DNA of 64,000 bases from Athripsodes cinereus (lineage: Eukaryota > Arthropoda > Insecta > Trichoptera > Leptoceridae): the NCBI GenBank assembly GCA_947579605.1, contig OX388311.1, positions 26,662,951-26,726,950 of the forward strand. The letters run 5' to 3'. Each line of letters opens with the position of its first letter. Position 1 is the stretch's first letter. The position numbers were made by a program, and so were the translations under genes. Under the pieces are notes generated by a model. It was not told where the DNA came from. It did not search any database and was given only the letters and a program-made list of their open reading frames with translations. Below are positions 34,336 through 45,112 of this stretch, one piece after another.

Positions 34336-34777
34336 ATTGTAAATTGCGAACAGGAAAAATTGTTCTTCAACGACTAATTCACCATGTAGCTAATCTTGTT
34401 AATACTTTTATTTGCAATGCTGGGTACAGAACTTAGTAAATAATAATTCCTTACTGAATGAAAAAATGAATCTAATTTAAAACTGTTAAATGAGATTTTT
34501 TTAATAAATAACATACATAATAAATGTTAGAACTCGAATTAATTTAATTCATACGCATCGAAGAACTTTATAATATGATTCGCATTTCATTTTAAAGATA
34601 AAATTATTATCTTTTATGATATTAATATGTGTTTTAAAAAAACTTAGATGCATAAACTGGAAATATTAACGGATAAAATAATTAGTTAAAGTATGAATAT
34701 TCATGTAGTTGTATTCTGACATGTCATTTTCATACACCCCTTTTGATTATTTTATTTCAAAAGGATATGATTGAAAC

Positions 34778-34850
34778 GAGTGGGGTAGCCAGATGTAGTG
34801 AACATATATATAGGTCATCCTCTTCGTGCCAATAATTAAAAATAAATTCA
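34778..34850 (-). repeat. family A tail fragment
   Basis: GAGTGGGGTAGCCAG, then GTCATCCTCTTCGTGCCAA. Confidence 0.55.
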
Positions 34851-34949
34851 GTAAGGGTATCGCATTTTATCGTGAAATTAAAGGTATATAAAAATATAAT
34901 ACAATTTTATTTACAGAATACTTTTTAGAAAATTTGAGATCTATTATTT

Positions 34950-35128
34950 AAAAAAAAAGATATATCTGAGTTTTGTTATAAACCCAAATACAACCTTATA
35001 CACCTTTCACAGTAAGCTACTAAAAGATTGTGTCGTGAAAGGGGAGTTTGCCGGCACCTGGTATCGAACCACGGACCCCTTGTTCACGAGGCCGAGACTC
35101 TACCTCCAGGCTACCGACGAACTCGGCT
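34950..35128 (-). mobile_element. tRNA-derived SINE (family B)
   Basis: Minus strand: GAGTTCGTCGGTAGCCTGGA (A-box region), GGTAGAGTCTCGGCCTCGTG, GGTCCGTGGTTCGATACC (B box), GCCGGCAAACTCCCC, body ending GATATATCTTTTTTTTT. A 170-bp relative at 47620-47792 matches throughout, including the GATATATC-plus-A/T end. Confidence 0.8.
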
Positions 35129-35159
35129 ATTTGCCGGGTATTCAAAATTTAAACTTTAA

Positions 35160-35408
35160 ATCATAACACAACATACATCGACAATGCACACAGATCGAGC
35201 TAGTCCCAAACTCAGATATGAATCTTGTATTTTAACTATTTTCCAAGACCCAGTATAATTTGAAAAAGGTCATTCTTCACATGTCGTCTGGTAGCTTATT
35301 TGGACAAAGCTTTTCTCGCAAAAAAAGTTCATTCTTTACTTTGCGCTGGCCGGGAATCGAACCCGAGACTCAAAGGCAAGAGCGTTACCCCCACGCTACA
35401 CCGGCCGT
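35160..35408 (-). mobile_element. tRNA-derived SINE (family C), second copy
   Basis: Minus strand: GGCCGGTGTAGCGTGGGGGT (A box), AACGCTCTTGCCTTTGAGTC, GGGTTCGATTCCCGGCCAGC (B box, exact GGTTCGATTCC), then AAAAAGGTC..CTGGGTCTTGG and the GACTAGCTCGATCTGTGTGC block. It preserves the tRNA-like head better than the copy at 33.0-33.6 kb. Confidence 0.8.
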
Positions 35409-36197
35409 CAATTTTATAAAATAGTTAAAACCGCTTGCATTGATTTTTTGGTAGAGATAAATCAACCATTGCTTTAACAAATTAGAGAGAGATATAAAAT
35501 TAAGTAATACGAGACGCGATCTAAAGGGCAAATAAATAAAATTTAGAAAAATGTAAAACATTCTGGTAACCATAAAGACGATATTCTGAAAAATTCTCCC
35601 TTTCTGATGGCAGGAAATGAATATTGCACGCATTTCCCTTCAAAATCAACAGTCTTTCTCCCAGATGTGATCAAATATTCATCAAAAGACTTTCAACAGC
35701 GTATTCTTATATGTAGAGAAAATTTAAGAAAAGGGAAAAACGGTAAAATAATAATATTGCAAGTAAATAAGAACATATATTATTATTTTCAACGTATATA
35801 TGTACATATATGCCAGCGGCGTGCCTTCCATACATGCAAAAATATGGAACGCATGCCGTAAAATAAATCTTAAAAATTGTGTTACTTTTAACATTGATCA
35901 TAAAATTGTTTTGAATCTTTCACCACGGCCAAGAAATAATGTATTTTGTACATGTAACCGCATTCAACTTTGTAATCAATTTTAATTTTAGTTTTGAATA
36001 TCGAGTTAAATACGAATTTATTGAAAAATTTGAGTTTTCATTACATTTATTATATGAATTTGTTCACTTGACCGTTGAAGATTTAATGTATTGTTCTAAT
36101 TTAGCACCACAAGAACATTTTTGGTTTCTCGATTGAAAATCTAGGGTAATTGATGAGTATCTTGAAAAATCTATAAAAACTTCCACAACTCAACTAG
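35409..36197. other. unassigned AT-rich region
   Basis: Several short overlapping frames on both strands, none with a domain. Nothing called. Confidence 0.4.
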
Positions 36198-36653
36198 TCG
36201 AAATTTTAGAAAATTTTGATTTAATAGGTTGTGTAATCAACTCTACTTTATCAATTCCACAAACAAATAACTATAAAAATACACGGCTCTCTTTTTATAT
36301 TAAATATTTAGTTAATGAAAAAATGAATGTACCTATTTTCTATTCCACAATAATATATTTCGAATTATTTTAACTATTAAACGGAACAAAGACAACATAA
36401 TGCCTCTAGCAGTGCGATTATTATTTAGTATATTACACATTCTGTTGTATACTTAAAGCATAATATAGATAATATACCAAAATTATAAAAATTGTGATTT
36501 CTCGAATTTATAACATTTCGACTTGTTGAGCTATGGAACTAGACAGTCGATATTATTATATTTTATTATTCTCAAGGCTATCCACTAGTTTACAAGTGAA
36601 ATAGTACATTTTTACAAAGCATTAACGATGTAAAAATTCTAGTCCCGCCACTG
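36198..36653. repeat. dispersed repeat shared with 52652-52880
   Basis: GAAATTTTAGAAAATTTTGA, ATCAATTCCACAAACAAATA, ACTATAAAAATACA, TTTCTCGAATTTA, TCGACTTGTTGA are shared in order with 52652-52880. The right edge here is TCTAGTCCCGCCACTG (36638-36653), whose complement CAGTGGCGGGACTAGA is also present at 54866. A DNA-transposon end is likely. Confidence 0.55.
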
Positions 36654-37100
36654 AATTATTATGTACAGTACATTATTATTGTTTCTTGTAAACCTTTGTT
36701 TGAATTACAACCGAAATAAAATAAATATGAGCTTCTTACATACTACGCAGTCATACCTATAACATAAAGAAAATATTACTTTATTTACATATTTGTTTCT
36801 TTTAGTTTTTCAAACGAAGGTTGAATTGGATTTTGTATGGATTTTTTTATAATATTTTAATAGCATACATAGTTTCTTATATTCGGCTTCTGTACGGATT
36901 ATTAGTTAAAACATATTCGGTGTGGATTCCAAAGTCGACTCCAAGTTGCACTCTCAGGAGACGTGGACTAAAATGGCATGCTACATAGAGGATATAATGT
37001 TGCAAAAGGAGAAGGATGAGCGGCTGCTAAAACAGGAGCATTAAAAGACCCTGGGTAGACCGCAAGATAGGAACCGGATTGCAAAGAAGAGCGGAGGTTT
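36654..37100. other. unassigned region
   Basis: The stretch 36930-37090 has mixed composition, with LINE-like words such as ACCCTGGGTAGACCGC, but no readable frame. Nothing called. Confidence 0.35.
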
Positions 37101-37222
37101 TACTCATCCCGAATGTCTTAATTTTTTGTTGGCATGGAGAGGACAGCTTGCATGTTTATTGCATGTGGTTGGTCTGTCGACTACCCTACTTGTGAAATTT
37201 GTCGTGATTGGATAGTATCTAG
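37101..37222 (+). repeat. family A copy (tail half)
   Basis: TACTCATCCCGAATGTCTTA, TTTTTTGTTGGCATGGAG, AGGACAGCTTGCATGTTTAT, ACTACCCTACTTGTGAAATT, GTCGTGATTGGATAGTA. Confidence 0.75.
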
Positions 37223-37274
37223 AAGTAGTACATATTTAATATTTAGCATCTTCAATTCAGATTTTTTCACCCAT

Positions 37275-37425
37275 TTTTTTTTAATTTATTTAATTCACAT
37301 AAACGGCCGAAGTCTTTTCAGTACAAAACAATCTTACAATTCCATGGATACTACATTAAAAACGATTAATACAATTAGATATCTGACAACTATTATAGCC
37401 CAGTACAATGATTTTGAATATTTTA
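37275..37425 (-). mobile_element. family F retrotransposon 3' end
   Basis: TTTATTTAATTCACATAAAC, GGCCGAAGTCTTTTCAGTAC, ACAATCTTACAATTCCATGG, GACAACTATTATAGCCCAGT. Matches 19658-19800 block by block. Confidence 0.65.
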
Positions 37426-37427
37426 TA

Positions 37428-37505
37428 TTTGTTACTGACACGGAGAGGGCAGCTTACATGTTTATTACTGTAATGCCACTTGCGAGATATGTGTATAGAT
37501 AGACA
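37428..37505 (+). repeat. family A fragment
   Basis: TTACTGACACGGAGAGGGCA, GCTTACATGTTTATTAC, CACTTGCGAGATATG. Confidence 0.55.
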
Positions 37506-37729
37506 TAATTTATTAAGAAAATATATTTTTTGGTACATAGTCGTAACTAAGCCCATCTTAAACCTTTCGTACATTATGTTCTCACGAAATATTTTTTTTT
37601 ACATTGAGTAAATACTTAATATATAAATCAAGGGCATATAAAGATCATAAAATGTATGGTTTAATGTATAATTAAATATTTATTGAAATATTAAATATTA
37701 TCTTGGCCTTGAGAAGAATAGAATAGAAT
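37506..37729. other. AT-rich spacer
   Basis: Nothing recognised. Confidence 0.35.
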
Positions 37730-37805
37730 AATCATCATCATCATTATCATCATGAACTCGACAGCCCTGGGTGGATCTTGGCTGAATCCAATAGTCTCTT
37801 CAATA
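37730..37805 (-). mobile_element. RTE-like 3' tail
   Basis: ATCATCATCATCATTATCAT, GAACTCGACAGCCCTGGGT, GGATCTTGGCTGAATCC. On the minus strand this is a short C-terminal/3' UTR segment ending in a (GAT)n-type tail, like the other RTE-like pieces. Very short. Confidence 0.55.
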
Positions 37806-38129
37806 GAATAATAGGTGATGAAAATTATTTTTTATTTTCAAATCGTATCGTCGCGGCATCACGTCTTTATGATAAATGTATCTATTACAAATATCATATT
37901 TTAAGTATCTTTTGAACATTGTTTAGTATATTTGTTCCTGCTTTTGGATTTAATTTTGTTTTGTGTAAGAATTTAGCTTTGTTTTAGAAATATGTGCAAC
38001 ACACATTGGAGATTTTGATGCTGGCATCTTGATGTAGCTCGATTAGACTTTTGAGAGTACTGTGGTGCTCTATGGGTTTTTTCTGGGTGCTTTGGGGAGC
38101 ACCCCAACCTTACAAGATTGTCCTTGAGT
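37806..38129. other. unassigned region
   Basis: No gene recognised. Confidence 0.35.
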
Positions 38130-38280
38130 ATGGGTGGGCAACCTTTTCAGCAGCCGGGCATATTTTTACAATGAAATTTCCTACCGGGCGTTTGATAATT
38201 TAACTTCACCTTAAAATTTCAACCCCCCCCCCTCCCCGTCGCCAAATTTTCAAAATGGTAAAGGAATTTGAAATGTTTCA
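38130..38280 (+). mobile_element. possible hAT-type transposon end
   Basis: ATGGGTGGGCAACCTTTTCA, GCAGCCGGGCATATTTTTAC, a C9 run at 38223-38231. GGGTGGGCAACCTTTT-like sequence is common at ends of hAT/Charlie-type elements. The other end is not found. Confidence 0.35.
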
Positions 38281-38779
38281 AAACTCTCGGTTTTCTTTAA
38301 AAATATTTTCTCTAATACCTCTTTCATGTTTGATTTCAATAAATAAATATGACGAATCTTGCCAGAATTATAACAGTTGAAGGCCAATGCGATCCCAGAG
38401 GATAAATTTAAACAATCAACTCAACTAGACATCCAGATGAGAAATAAATTATATTTTTGATTTCGTATATGAATTATATCACGTGAAACCTAATTATACA
38501 TCCATTAACCCGTGTAAAGTCATACATGAAATTGGTTTCTAGAATATATTCAGGTATTTTTATTTATACACGTCGGTAAGTGACTTCTGTACAATATTCA
38601 TACGGTGAAATACGTAATTGCGTTGGTTCTTTTAAAGAACATATTCTATCAGAGCTATTAAGTTGAGTGCTGTAATAAAAGCTCTGTTCCTCGTATCACA
38701 ATAAATAGAATATCACCTGTGAACTCATGTGATGTCAATAGAGCTGTATTTTAGCCCCTTAAAGTCAAGGGGACTAGTC
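38281..38779. other. unassigned AT-rich region
   Basis: Nothing recognised. Confidence 0.4.
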
Positions 38780-38985
38780 TAGTGTAGTTTACGAATACCC
38801 TGTAAAAGGCGGGTTTTGATAAAACATATTTTGTAAGACATTTAAAATTTTCAATTCAGCGATGAGTTTTGTCACCCATCCTGAATGACTAAATTTTTCA
38901 TTGACAAGAAAAGGTTAATATGCATGTTTTTACGTGAAGATATTCAGCTGGTTTCCCTACTTACGGGAGATGCCGTGGTGGCATG
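38780..38985 (+). repeat. family A, near full-length copy
   Basis: AGTTTACGAATACCCTGTAA, AAGGCGGGTTTTGATAAA, CAATTCAGCGATGAG, GTCACCCATCCTGAATG, ATTGACAAGAAAAGG, ATGCATGTTTTTACG, GGGAGATGCCGTGGTGGCAT. Complete order of blocks, somewhat diverged. Confidence 0.8.
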
Positions 38986-41354
38986 AATGAGTGAATAAAT
39001 GAAGGTCTAAGGGAAATATATTTCTCAAAGATATATATTTTTTTATCTCCTTAAATTAGGGTAACCAGCTGACTTACTGCAAATAATAAAACTTCCCCTT
39101 TATCTTTCTAAAGCCTCACGCCGTATTCGAAGTGGGGTAGGCGGAGAGAATGGAACGGCATATAAATTTTTTCTTCACACACGCACGTCGATTTCTCTAA
39201 TAAACCTAATACATTATTTAGCTGATAGGCAGTTTACCGCTCGCATAAATGTGTTTATTTAAGTTGACAAGTATCTTTATCCATCTATAACATCACGTCA
39301 ACTCCAACAAGTGAGATAACCAACAAATATTGACACTCAAGATGGAAAGCATACATCATTGCCTAATAGATTATGTCAAAAATCGTGTAGGTACACGAGT
39401 CGGTCGGTGGATGGTTCTCGTAGTAGCTGCCTGAAACCTCTGACGTCTCGTTTTTAAAAATTAAATGTTATTATCTTATATTGATTCAAATTTACAAAAT
39501 TTTAATACATTGTTTAAGTTTCCATGGTTTTATAAAGTTAATTTTTTTGGGTGTTATAACTTTTAAACTAGTAAAAAAAATCAAATTTAAAAATTTATGA
39601 ATTAGTGAATAAAGTTTGTGACAATTGATAATACCTACAATTGAAACTCACATAAAAATCTCGCATTTTAATCAAATTTGTGATAATCACAAATGCTTTC
39701 AAAATTTTATAATAGTTAAATAAAAATAATAGGCGCCCGTGAGACGGTCTAGGGACTGTTAAATGGCGTCAAAACAAAATTATCCAGAATCATCATCAAA
39801 GATTTTTTTTACAAGGAAATTCTGAAATAGAATTGGATATATTGTGAAATAAACGATCACAGTCCATTTCTTACAATAATAACTCTTAAGACAATTTATT
39901 TCCATTGAAGGTGTAAATTTTATACAAAGATTCTCTTATATAAATATACAACTTCACACAGAAGCAGCAGTATATCTTTCTCCTCTTTTTGATTCTTCAT
40001 CACCCCCGAAACAAATCCCTTGATAATTCAACATTCACCTTCTTCTCTCGTAATAAACGAAATCGTAAGAATGAGTAGAAGAAGAAGAAGTACGAGAACA
40101 AGATGAAAAAGGGAAGGGGGAATGCTAAAACGGTTTCAAATACGCGAGATTTACACGTAGCTGTGAAATATATCAAATATAGATGTGGGAATATTATCTC
40201 GGAAACATACCGATTTTTTTTCCGGGAATGTATTGGTTTGATATCCGGGAATGTTATTCTATATGCATGGTATTATTGTGCATTGATTCTTTAATCAATT
40301 TACTGGTAATGATCAAGATCGGAAGGCTTGGAGATCTATTGTTTCAAAGCCCAAGGCTCTTTAAGAGCTATTTAGCCATCATAAGTAAGTAACTATAAGG
40401 CACTTAATTCGTGATAATTTATGACTGTTTATGTTCTTGTTAACACATAATAGGTTATGGAATAAATTAAAAACTGAAATCATACACATTTTTTTATTTT
40501 TCGAATTACCATTTTTTACATGGCACTTCGAAACGAAGAAAAGAGTAGAAGTATTATTGTTTGTCTAGAACTCCGCGGATTAATATAGTAAAGAATTTGA
40601 AAAAGGCAAAAAAAGAAAAATTCTTAATAGTAAACCCCGGAATGAAATATGGATGAAGTATAAAAAAAAACATTTCAATCCCTTTAATGCAATACGTCCT
40701 AGGAAGTAAAATAATTTGTTGTGACTATGAAAAATGTAGTGTGAAAAATCGGAATTCTTGTAATTCAGTTCCGATGGGGTGTATGGCATTAACAATTTCC
40801 TTACATTTTTTTTTTCATAAAATACAAACTGTACCTTCTCTGGAGATACATTTCATTTACAATTTGACATTTAAGTAAATTCAAATTATTTTATTCATTC
40901 TTTTCTCGCTTTTGGAACATTGAGAAAACTCAAAAAGTATTTAATTGGTTTTTCATCACGTAAGTATTTTTTCACCTGTAGAAATCTTATCTCGGTACAA
41001 AAAGTTTTGATATAGATTTGAAAGTTTTTAATGAATAATATTTGCTACTCACCTAACACTGTTTTAACTAAATAACCAAATCACATAATAAATTGTGATG
41101 AATCGCTGATTATAAATGGGATAAACTTGCCCACTATGCGCTGTAATGAATTGATTTATCATTTACCTGTTATGTTTTAATTTTGTATTCTATTCTTTCC
41201 CCAAATGTCATCTACTTGTCAGGGAAATCTTTTTATATAATTAAAATATACATATTATATAAATCTAATAAATCAAGATGATAAATCTAGAAAATTAACA
41301 GAAAACAGATTAAAATGATACATACACATTATGAGACTACCACAGGATAATAAT
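38986..41354. other. AT-rich region without recognised gene
   Basis: About 2.4 kb. Faint family A-like words near 39060 (GGGTAACCAGCTGACTTAC). Frames at 40103-40392 and 40580-40878 have no recognisable domain. No gene called. Confidence 0.45.
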
Positions 41355-41545
41355 ATATAATCAAAAGGACAATGGACGTAGAAGTAGGACCCAGAAGACC
41401 AGGTAGACCTGTGACCACCTGGATGTCCACAATTGCTAGGGACATGAAAGAGGCAGAGATGCAAGGGACCAAAAAATTTGGAAGATGAAGACTAGGAAAT
41501 CCGACCCCAAATAAATGGGATAAGGCGAGGGCAAAGAAGAAGAGG
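41355..41545 (+). pseudogene. RTE-like retrotransposon C-terminal fragment
   Basis: The plus strand reads MDVEVGPRRPGRPVTTWMST, then RDMKEAEMQGTKK, a stop within RLGNPTPNKWDKARAKKKR, and ends in a GAAGAAGAGG-type tail. RRPGRP..TW is the conserved C-terminal pattern of RTE/Jockey-like ORF2. One in-frame stop shows decay. Confidence 0.6.
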
Positions 41546-42329
41546 AAACATATAAATCTAAAATAATTGTTTTTAAATTATGAATAACTTTCACATTTTA
41601 TTTACTTTTTAAATAATTATAAATTCAAAATCAAGAAAAAAGGGTCACAAGCAAGAATAACGTAAAAGTAAAAATGAAAAACGAATAAAAGTGATAATAT
41701 TGTAAAAGTACGTTCGATTACCTTTAATAAATTATTCTTCTTTAAGTCAATACAAGGGAAAGATGATGTTCAGAAATTTCGTAAAATAACATCAAGTCCT
41801 CTCAGCCATTCAAAACTGTTTAAAGAAGGGGTCTTTTGTTCCACAGAGATCTATTGTTTGAACAATTTATAAAATTTCTTGGCTAATAAATGGCACTTCT
41901 CGACCGAAAGAGGTCAACCCATTTGGAAGACAAACAATGAATATTACAAAAAAAAAATTCATTCATTATTTCCGCGAGACGAGGAGATGGAATAAAATAT
42001 TTGAAAAATCGTAAAATGCGTATTCGCTTATTTTATAAAATACAAAAAAAAAATCGACTTAACGGAGCGAATTTGAATGTAACATACTCGGCAGTGAAGC
42101 GTTGTATGAAAAATAAACTTTTGATGATTTTCAAAGTTCGTTGTAATGCTTTTATAGTATGTTAGTTCATTTTTTTTTTATTTATATGTTGTAATGTATT
42201 CCTAACCGTAGTCCCCAGTCACCTGAAAATATATTTTATCGTTTTGAGAACTATGGAATTAATAATTGGTGATTTAATTTGAAATATTGTCGAAACCTAT
42301 TATTCGATTTTTCTATACCGTAACATCTT
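41546..42329. other. unassigned AT-rich region
   Basis: Nothing recognised. Confidence 0.4.
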
Positions 42330-42555
42330 TTTTCTATAGGTACTAGCTAATAGACTGAGTACAAATACACATAATAAATATGCAAGAAGTTTTCTCCGTG
42401 CCAAGAATAGAAGACATTCAGAATGCGTGGCATTACATTCCTTATCACTGAACTAAAGATGCTAGATATCTAATTTGTGATATTTTACGAATACCTCTTA
42501 CTTTTATATGACACTCGTTAATTTACAGAAAACAGTGGGAGAACTATTTTTTAAA
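42330..42555 (-). repeat. family A, near full-length copy
   Basis: Minus orientation: AATAAATATGCAAGAAGTTT, TCTCCGTGCCAAGAATAGAA, GACATTCAGAATGCGTGGCA, GATATTTTACGAATACCTC, TACTTTTATATGACACTCG, GTGGGAGAAC. Confidence 0.75.
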
Positions 42556-43164
42556 TATCATAGAACTAGATGTTTATAATTCTATTGTCTCAAAATGAAT
42601 AATGGACAATTTTTATTTTGAATGTTATTGTTTATTTCTTATCTCCATTTTGTTCACCACCAATAATAATGTTGATAGCATTAGCAACATAATTGCTATT
42701 TCTGCTTTTAAATTAATCCCTTCATTTTATACAATCGACTCAATAAACGTAATCCAAAAACACCTTTAGCACCAGCTTGGTACTTAAAGACGCTATTCAC
42801 ACAATGCGATATGCAACTATGTAATCGTCGAAGAAATTACATTAATGCATTTGTATGCGTATATGTAGCAAGATGGCGTCAAATTATAGTAATAAGAATT
42901 TCGCTGCTGTATAATACATATAAATACATTGTTCCCTTTAAAAAACAAATACTCTTTTCTATATCAGCATGATCTAATAATAATAAATGCTTCTGTAGTC
43001 GACATCTACCCAGACTATTATTAAAAGATTTTTTATTATTATGTAATACATATTTAAAAGGACGCAAATAAATTCATGGTAAGTCACTATTTTGTCATTC
43101 TTACACTATATTAGTTGCATAATTTAATTTTATTTTGTTTTAAAAATCAATTTAATATACAAAG
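42556..43164. other. unassigned AT-rich region
   Basis: The minus frame at 42879-43067 has no domain. Nothing called. Confidence 0.4.
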
Positions 43165-43380
43165 GCAACGTGTCCGGTGAATTTCGGGATTTCCGATTTA
43201 TTAACTTTCAACTTTCGATAATTTTTAACTCTAGTTTTCGGCGAACGTGCTGTCGCCATCTTCAGCAGTGTGAAGTTCAAGCGAGTTCACGCTCTTTAAG
43301 ATGGCGACAGCGCGTTCGCCGAAATCTAGAGCTAAAAACTACCACACGGAGATACAGAATACCACCGAACACGATGTTAA
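43165..43380. mobile_element. inverted dimer of hammerhead-ribozyme unit (GAGT subtype)
   Basis: Relative of 7086-7283. Arms contain TTTTTAACTCTAGTTTTCGG with GGCGAACGTGCTGTCGCCAT at the left and GATGGCGACAGCGCGTTCGC at the right. The left arm carries a small extra segment at 43195-43220. Just right of GAACACGATGTTAA the element is cut by an RTE-like insertion. It resumes at 43747 with the duplicated ACGATGTTAA and AGACCGTGAAAACC. Confidence 0.7.
43226..43272 (-). ncRNA. hammerhead ribozyme, intact core
   Basis: Minus strand: stem I strand ACTG at 43269-43266, core CTGAAGA at 43265-43259, extra U at 43258, stem II GGCGA/TCGCC (43257-43253 with 43244-43240, five pairs), GAA at 43239-43237, AACU stem III region at 43236-43233, A17 at 43232, then GAGT. 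Three of four stem I positions pair. The right arm, on the plus strand, keeps stem II, GAAA and a compensated stem I (GCTC/GAGC), but its core is decayed to TTTAAGA. Confidence 0.6.
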
Positions 43381-43746
43381 TCATCATCATCATCGCCCTC
43401 AACGCTCCTCTCGGGAGCACAGGGCAGAAACCAGCCTCCTCCATTCAGAGCGTCTCTGTGCCAATTGCGTCACCTCTTCCCACGACATTCCTTGCGCTCT
43501 GATATCGTTGTCATAGGAACGGTGTATTGTGAAAGAGGGACGCCCGGGCCTACGGAACCCCTGCGGACGGAAGAACAGTGCCACTTTTGGCCAACTATCA
43601 TTGGGCATTCTCAAAACATGTCCCAGCCAGGACCATCGTCTCTCTTGTATTACAGAGATTACAGGTCTCTGCTGGGTGCGCCGGCGCACAGCATCATTTG
43701 TAACATGTTCATACCATCTGACATCCAAAATCCTTCCTGACATCCA
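43381..43746 (-). pseudogene. RTE-like retrotransposon C-terminal fragment, 366 bp
   Basis: Flanked by a 10-bp direct repeat ACGATGTTAA (43371-43380 and 43747-43756), so it is a genuine 5'-truncated insertion into the ribozyme palindrome. The minus frame is open for 114 codons: ILDVRWYEHVTNDAVRRRTQ, RRWSWLGHVLRMPND, GRPSFTIHRSYDNDIRAQ, SWEEVTQLAQRRSEWRRLV, then a stop and a (ATG)n tail on the minus strand. This W-x-GHVLRM / GRP / AQ-R-EWR order is the standard C-terminus of insect RTE-like ORF2. Relatives: 44555-44752, 48300-48434, 49485-50140. Confidence 0.85.
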
Positions 43747-43756
43747 ACGATGTTAA

Positions 43757-43849
43757 AGACCGTGAAAACCTAAAGAGTTATTTTACAGAGGACAATTTTA
43801 TCACTATATTACGATATTTGCCATCTAAACCGATGCTTCTTTGGTGCCA
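43757..43849. other. continuation of ribozyme palindrome flank
   Basis: AAGACCGTGAAAACCTAAAG matches the right flank of the 7086-7283 unit (7290-7310). Confidence 0.6.
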
Positions 43850-44140
43850 TCAGTTTATAAATATTTTAGCTGTGGTTTGTAAATTTAAGAGTCTGAACAT
43901 TGTTCGCGACACACATCCCATAGTCTGAATATTCTTATGTATTGTGTACCTTACAGCATCATCGCACTCCAAGATAAAACGGTTATTTTCCAACCTATTT
44001 GACTGTACACCGATAATCGCATTACACTTCCGAGTCAGGAAGTATTCCAATGCAATCCCCTTATATTTTATATTCGATTTTACGCCGTTTCTAATAAATA
44101 TTTCGAATATAGAGCGATCGACATTGCTGACTGGCAACAT
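43850..44140 (-). other. unrecognised open reading frame, 96 codons
   Basis: The minus-strand frame from 44140 to 43850 begins with ATG and has a balanced, protein-like composition (MLPVSNVDRSIFEIFIRNG at the start, two Cys in the C-terminal half, few low-complexity runs). I recognise no domain, and there are no clear splice or promoter signals. The opposite strand is also partly open. It may be a decayed exon or transposon fragment, or a chance frame. Confidence 0.25.
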
Positions 44141-44384
44141 TGTGGTTTGAAATTTTAATAAATGTTTTTCATTTGCTTAACTTTTACATATCGGCCAGGG
44201 AACTTTATGAATTTGATTTTAAAGAGGATTTACGAAATCGATTTAAGGATTTCTCCAATTTATTACAGAGAGGCCTTTGCGAAAATAATCACCAACGTCA
44301 GGGAAACCTAAAATGGCACAAATAAAGAAAAAATGTAGTGTATACAGTAGGTTTTCATTCATATTTAAATATTCATTCATTCAT

Positions 44385-44554
44385 AACATCACGACATTTT
44401 CCACAAGTGAAGTTACACCAGCGGACATACTGAATATACAAATGTGAGTTGTCATCTCTGCGCCAGATTAGAAGTTTACATTCAGGACTAGTGTCATATC
44501 TCAATGCTGAACTGAAGATGTTAAATGTATTTTACGTGATATTTTACGAATCAG
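44385..44554 (-). repeat. family A copy, left part (split)
   Basis: ATAACATCACGACATTTTCC, CACAAGTGAAGTTACACCAG, GTTGTCATCTCTGCGCCAG, CATTCAGGACTAG, AATGCTGAACTGAAGATG, GATATTTTACGAATCAG. The rest of this copy resumes at 44753. Confidence 0.75.
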
Positions 44555-44752
44555 TTCAGTTCAGTTCATCGCCCTCAACGCTCCTCTCGGGAGCACAGGG
44601 CAGAAACCAGCCTCCTCCATTCAGAGCGTCTCTGTGCCAATTGCGTCACCTCTTTCCACGACATTCCTCGCGCTCTGATATCGTTGTCATAGGAACGCTG
44701 TATTGTGAAAGAGGGACGCCTGGGCCGACGGAACCCCTGCGAACGGAAGACA
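44555..44752 (-). mobile_element. RTE-like C-terminal fragment inside family A
   Basis: Starts with TCAGTTCAGTTCAGTTCATC (a pentanucleotide tail variant), then CGCCCTCAACGCTCCTCTCG and the rest of the segment also present at 43381-43746, ending at CGAACGGAAGAC. It lies between two halves of a family A copy. No clean target duplication is seen. Confidence 0.75.
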
Positions 44753-44815
44753 CTCAGGACACTCGAAATTAACAGAAATGAATAGAAGACCTATTCATTA
44801 TTGGGGACTTTTCGA
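44753..44815 (-). repeat. family A copy, right part (split)
   Basis: CTCAGGACACTCGAAATTAA, AGAAATGAATAGAAGACC, ATTGGGGACTTTTC, i.e. the head of family A in minus orientation. Confidence 0.65.
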
Positions 44816-44931
44816 GATATACTATACCTATTAAAAAATATATTTAAAAAAATTGTTTATTTATCTACAAGTTAATCAAGATTTTTAATTATTTTCTATG
44901 TAATCCGTTACTTTTTGTGTATACATTTTAA

Positions 44932-45112
44932 ATGAATTAAAAAACTTTTACTTTTTATACACACTATTTATTTTTATTTCTGTATACAATATTGTTTCGT
45001 CTCTTAATGAGTATACTAGTATTGAGAATGTCTCATTAATAGACGAAACATTATTGTATGCAGAAATAAAAATAAATAGTTGTTATAAAAAAGTAAAAGT
45101 TTTTTAATTCAT
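44932..45112. repeat. 181-bp near-perfect hairpin element
   Basis: ATGAATTAAAAAACTTTTAC pairs with the terminal GTAAAAGTTTTTTAATTCAT. Inner blocks (ATTTATTTTTATTTCTG, GTTTCGTCTCTTAATGAG) also pair around a centre at about 45012-45030. No intact hammerhead core. Probably a MITE. Confidence 0.8.

Noticed and set aside
44932..45112. Hairpin containing GACGAAAC as a hammerhead
   Set aside because: The best core is TTAATGA with two changes at invariant positions, and no plausible stem II/cleavage site arrangement follows.
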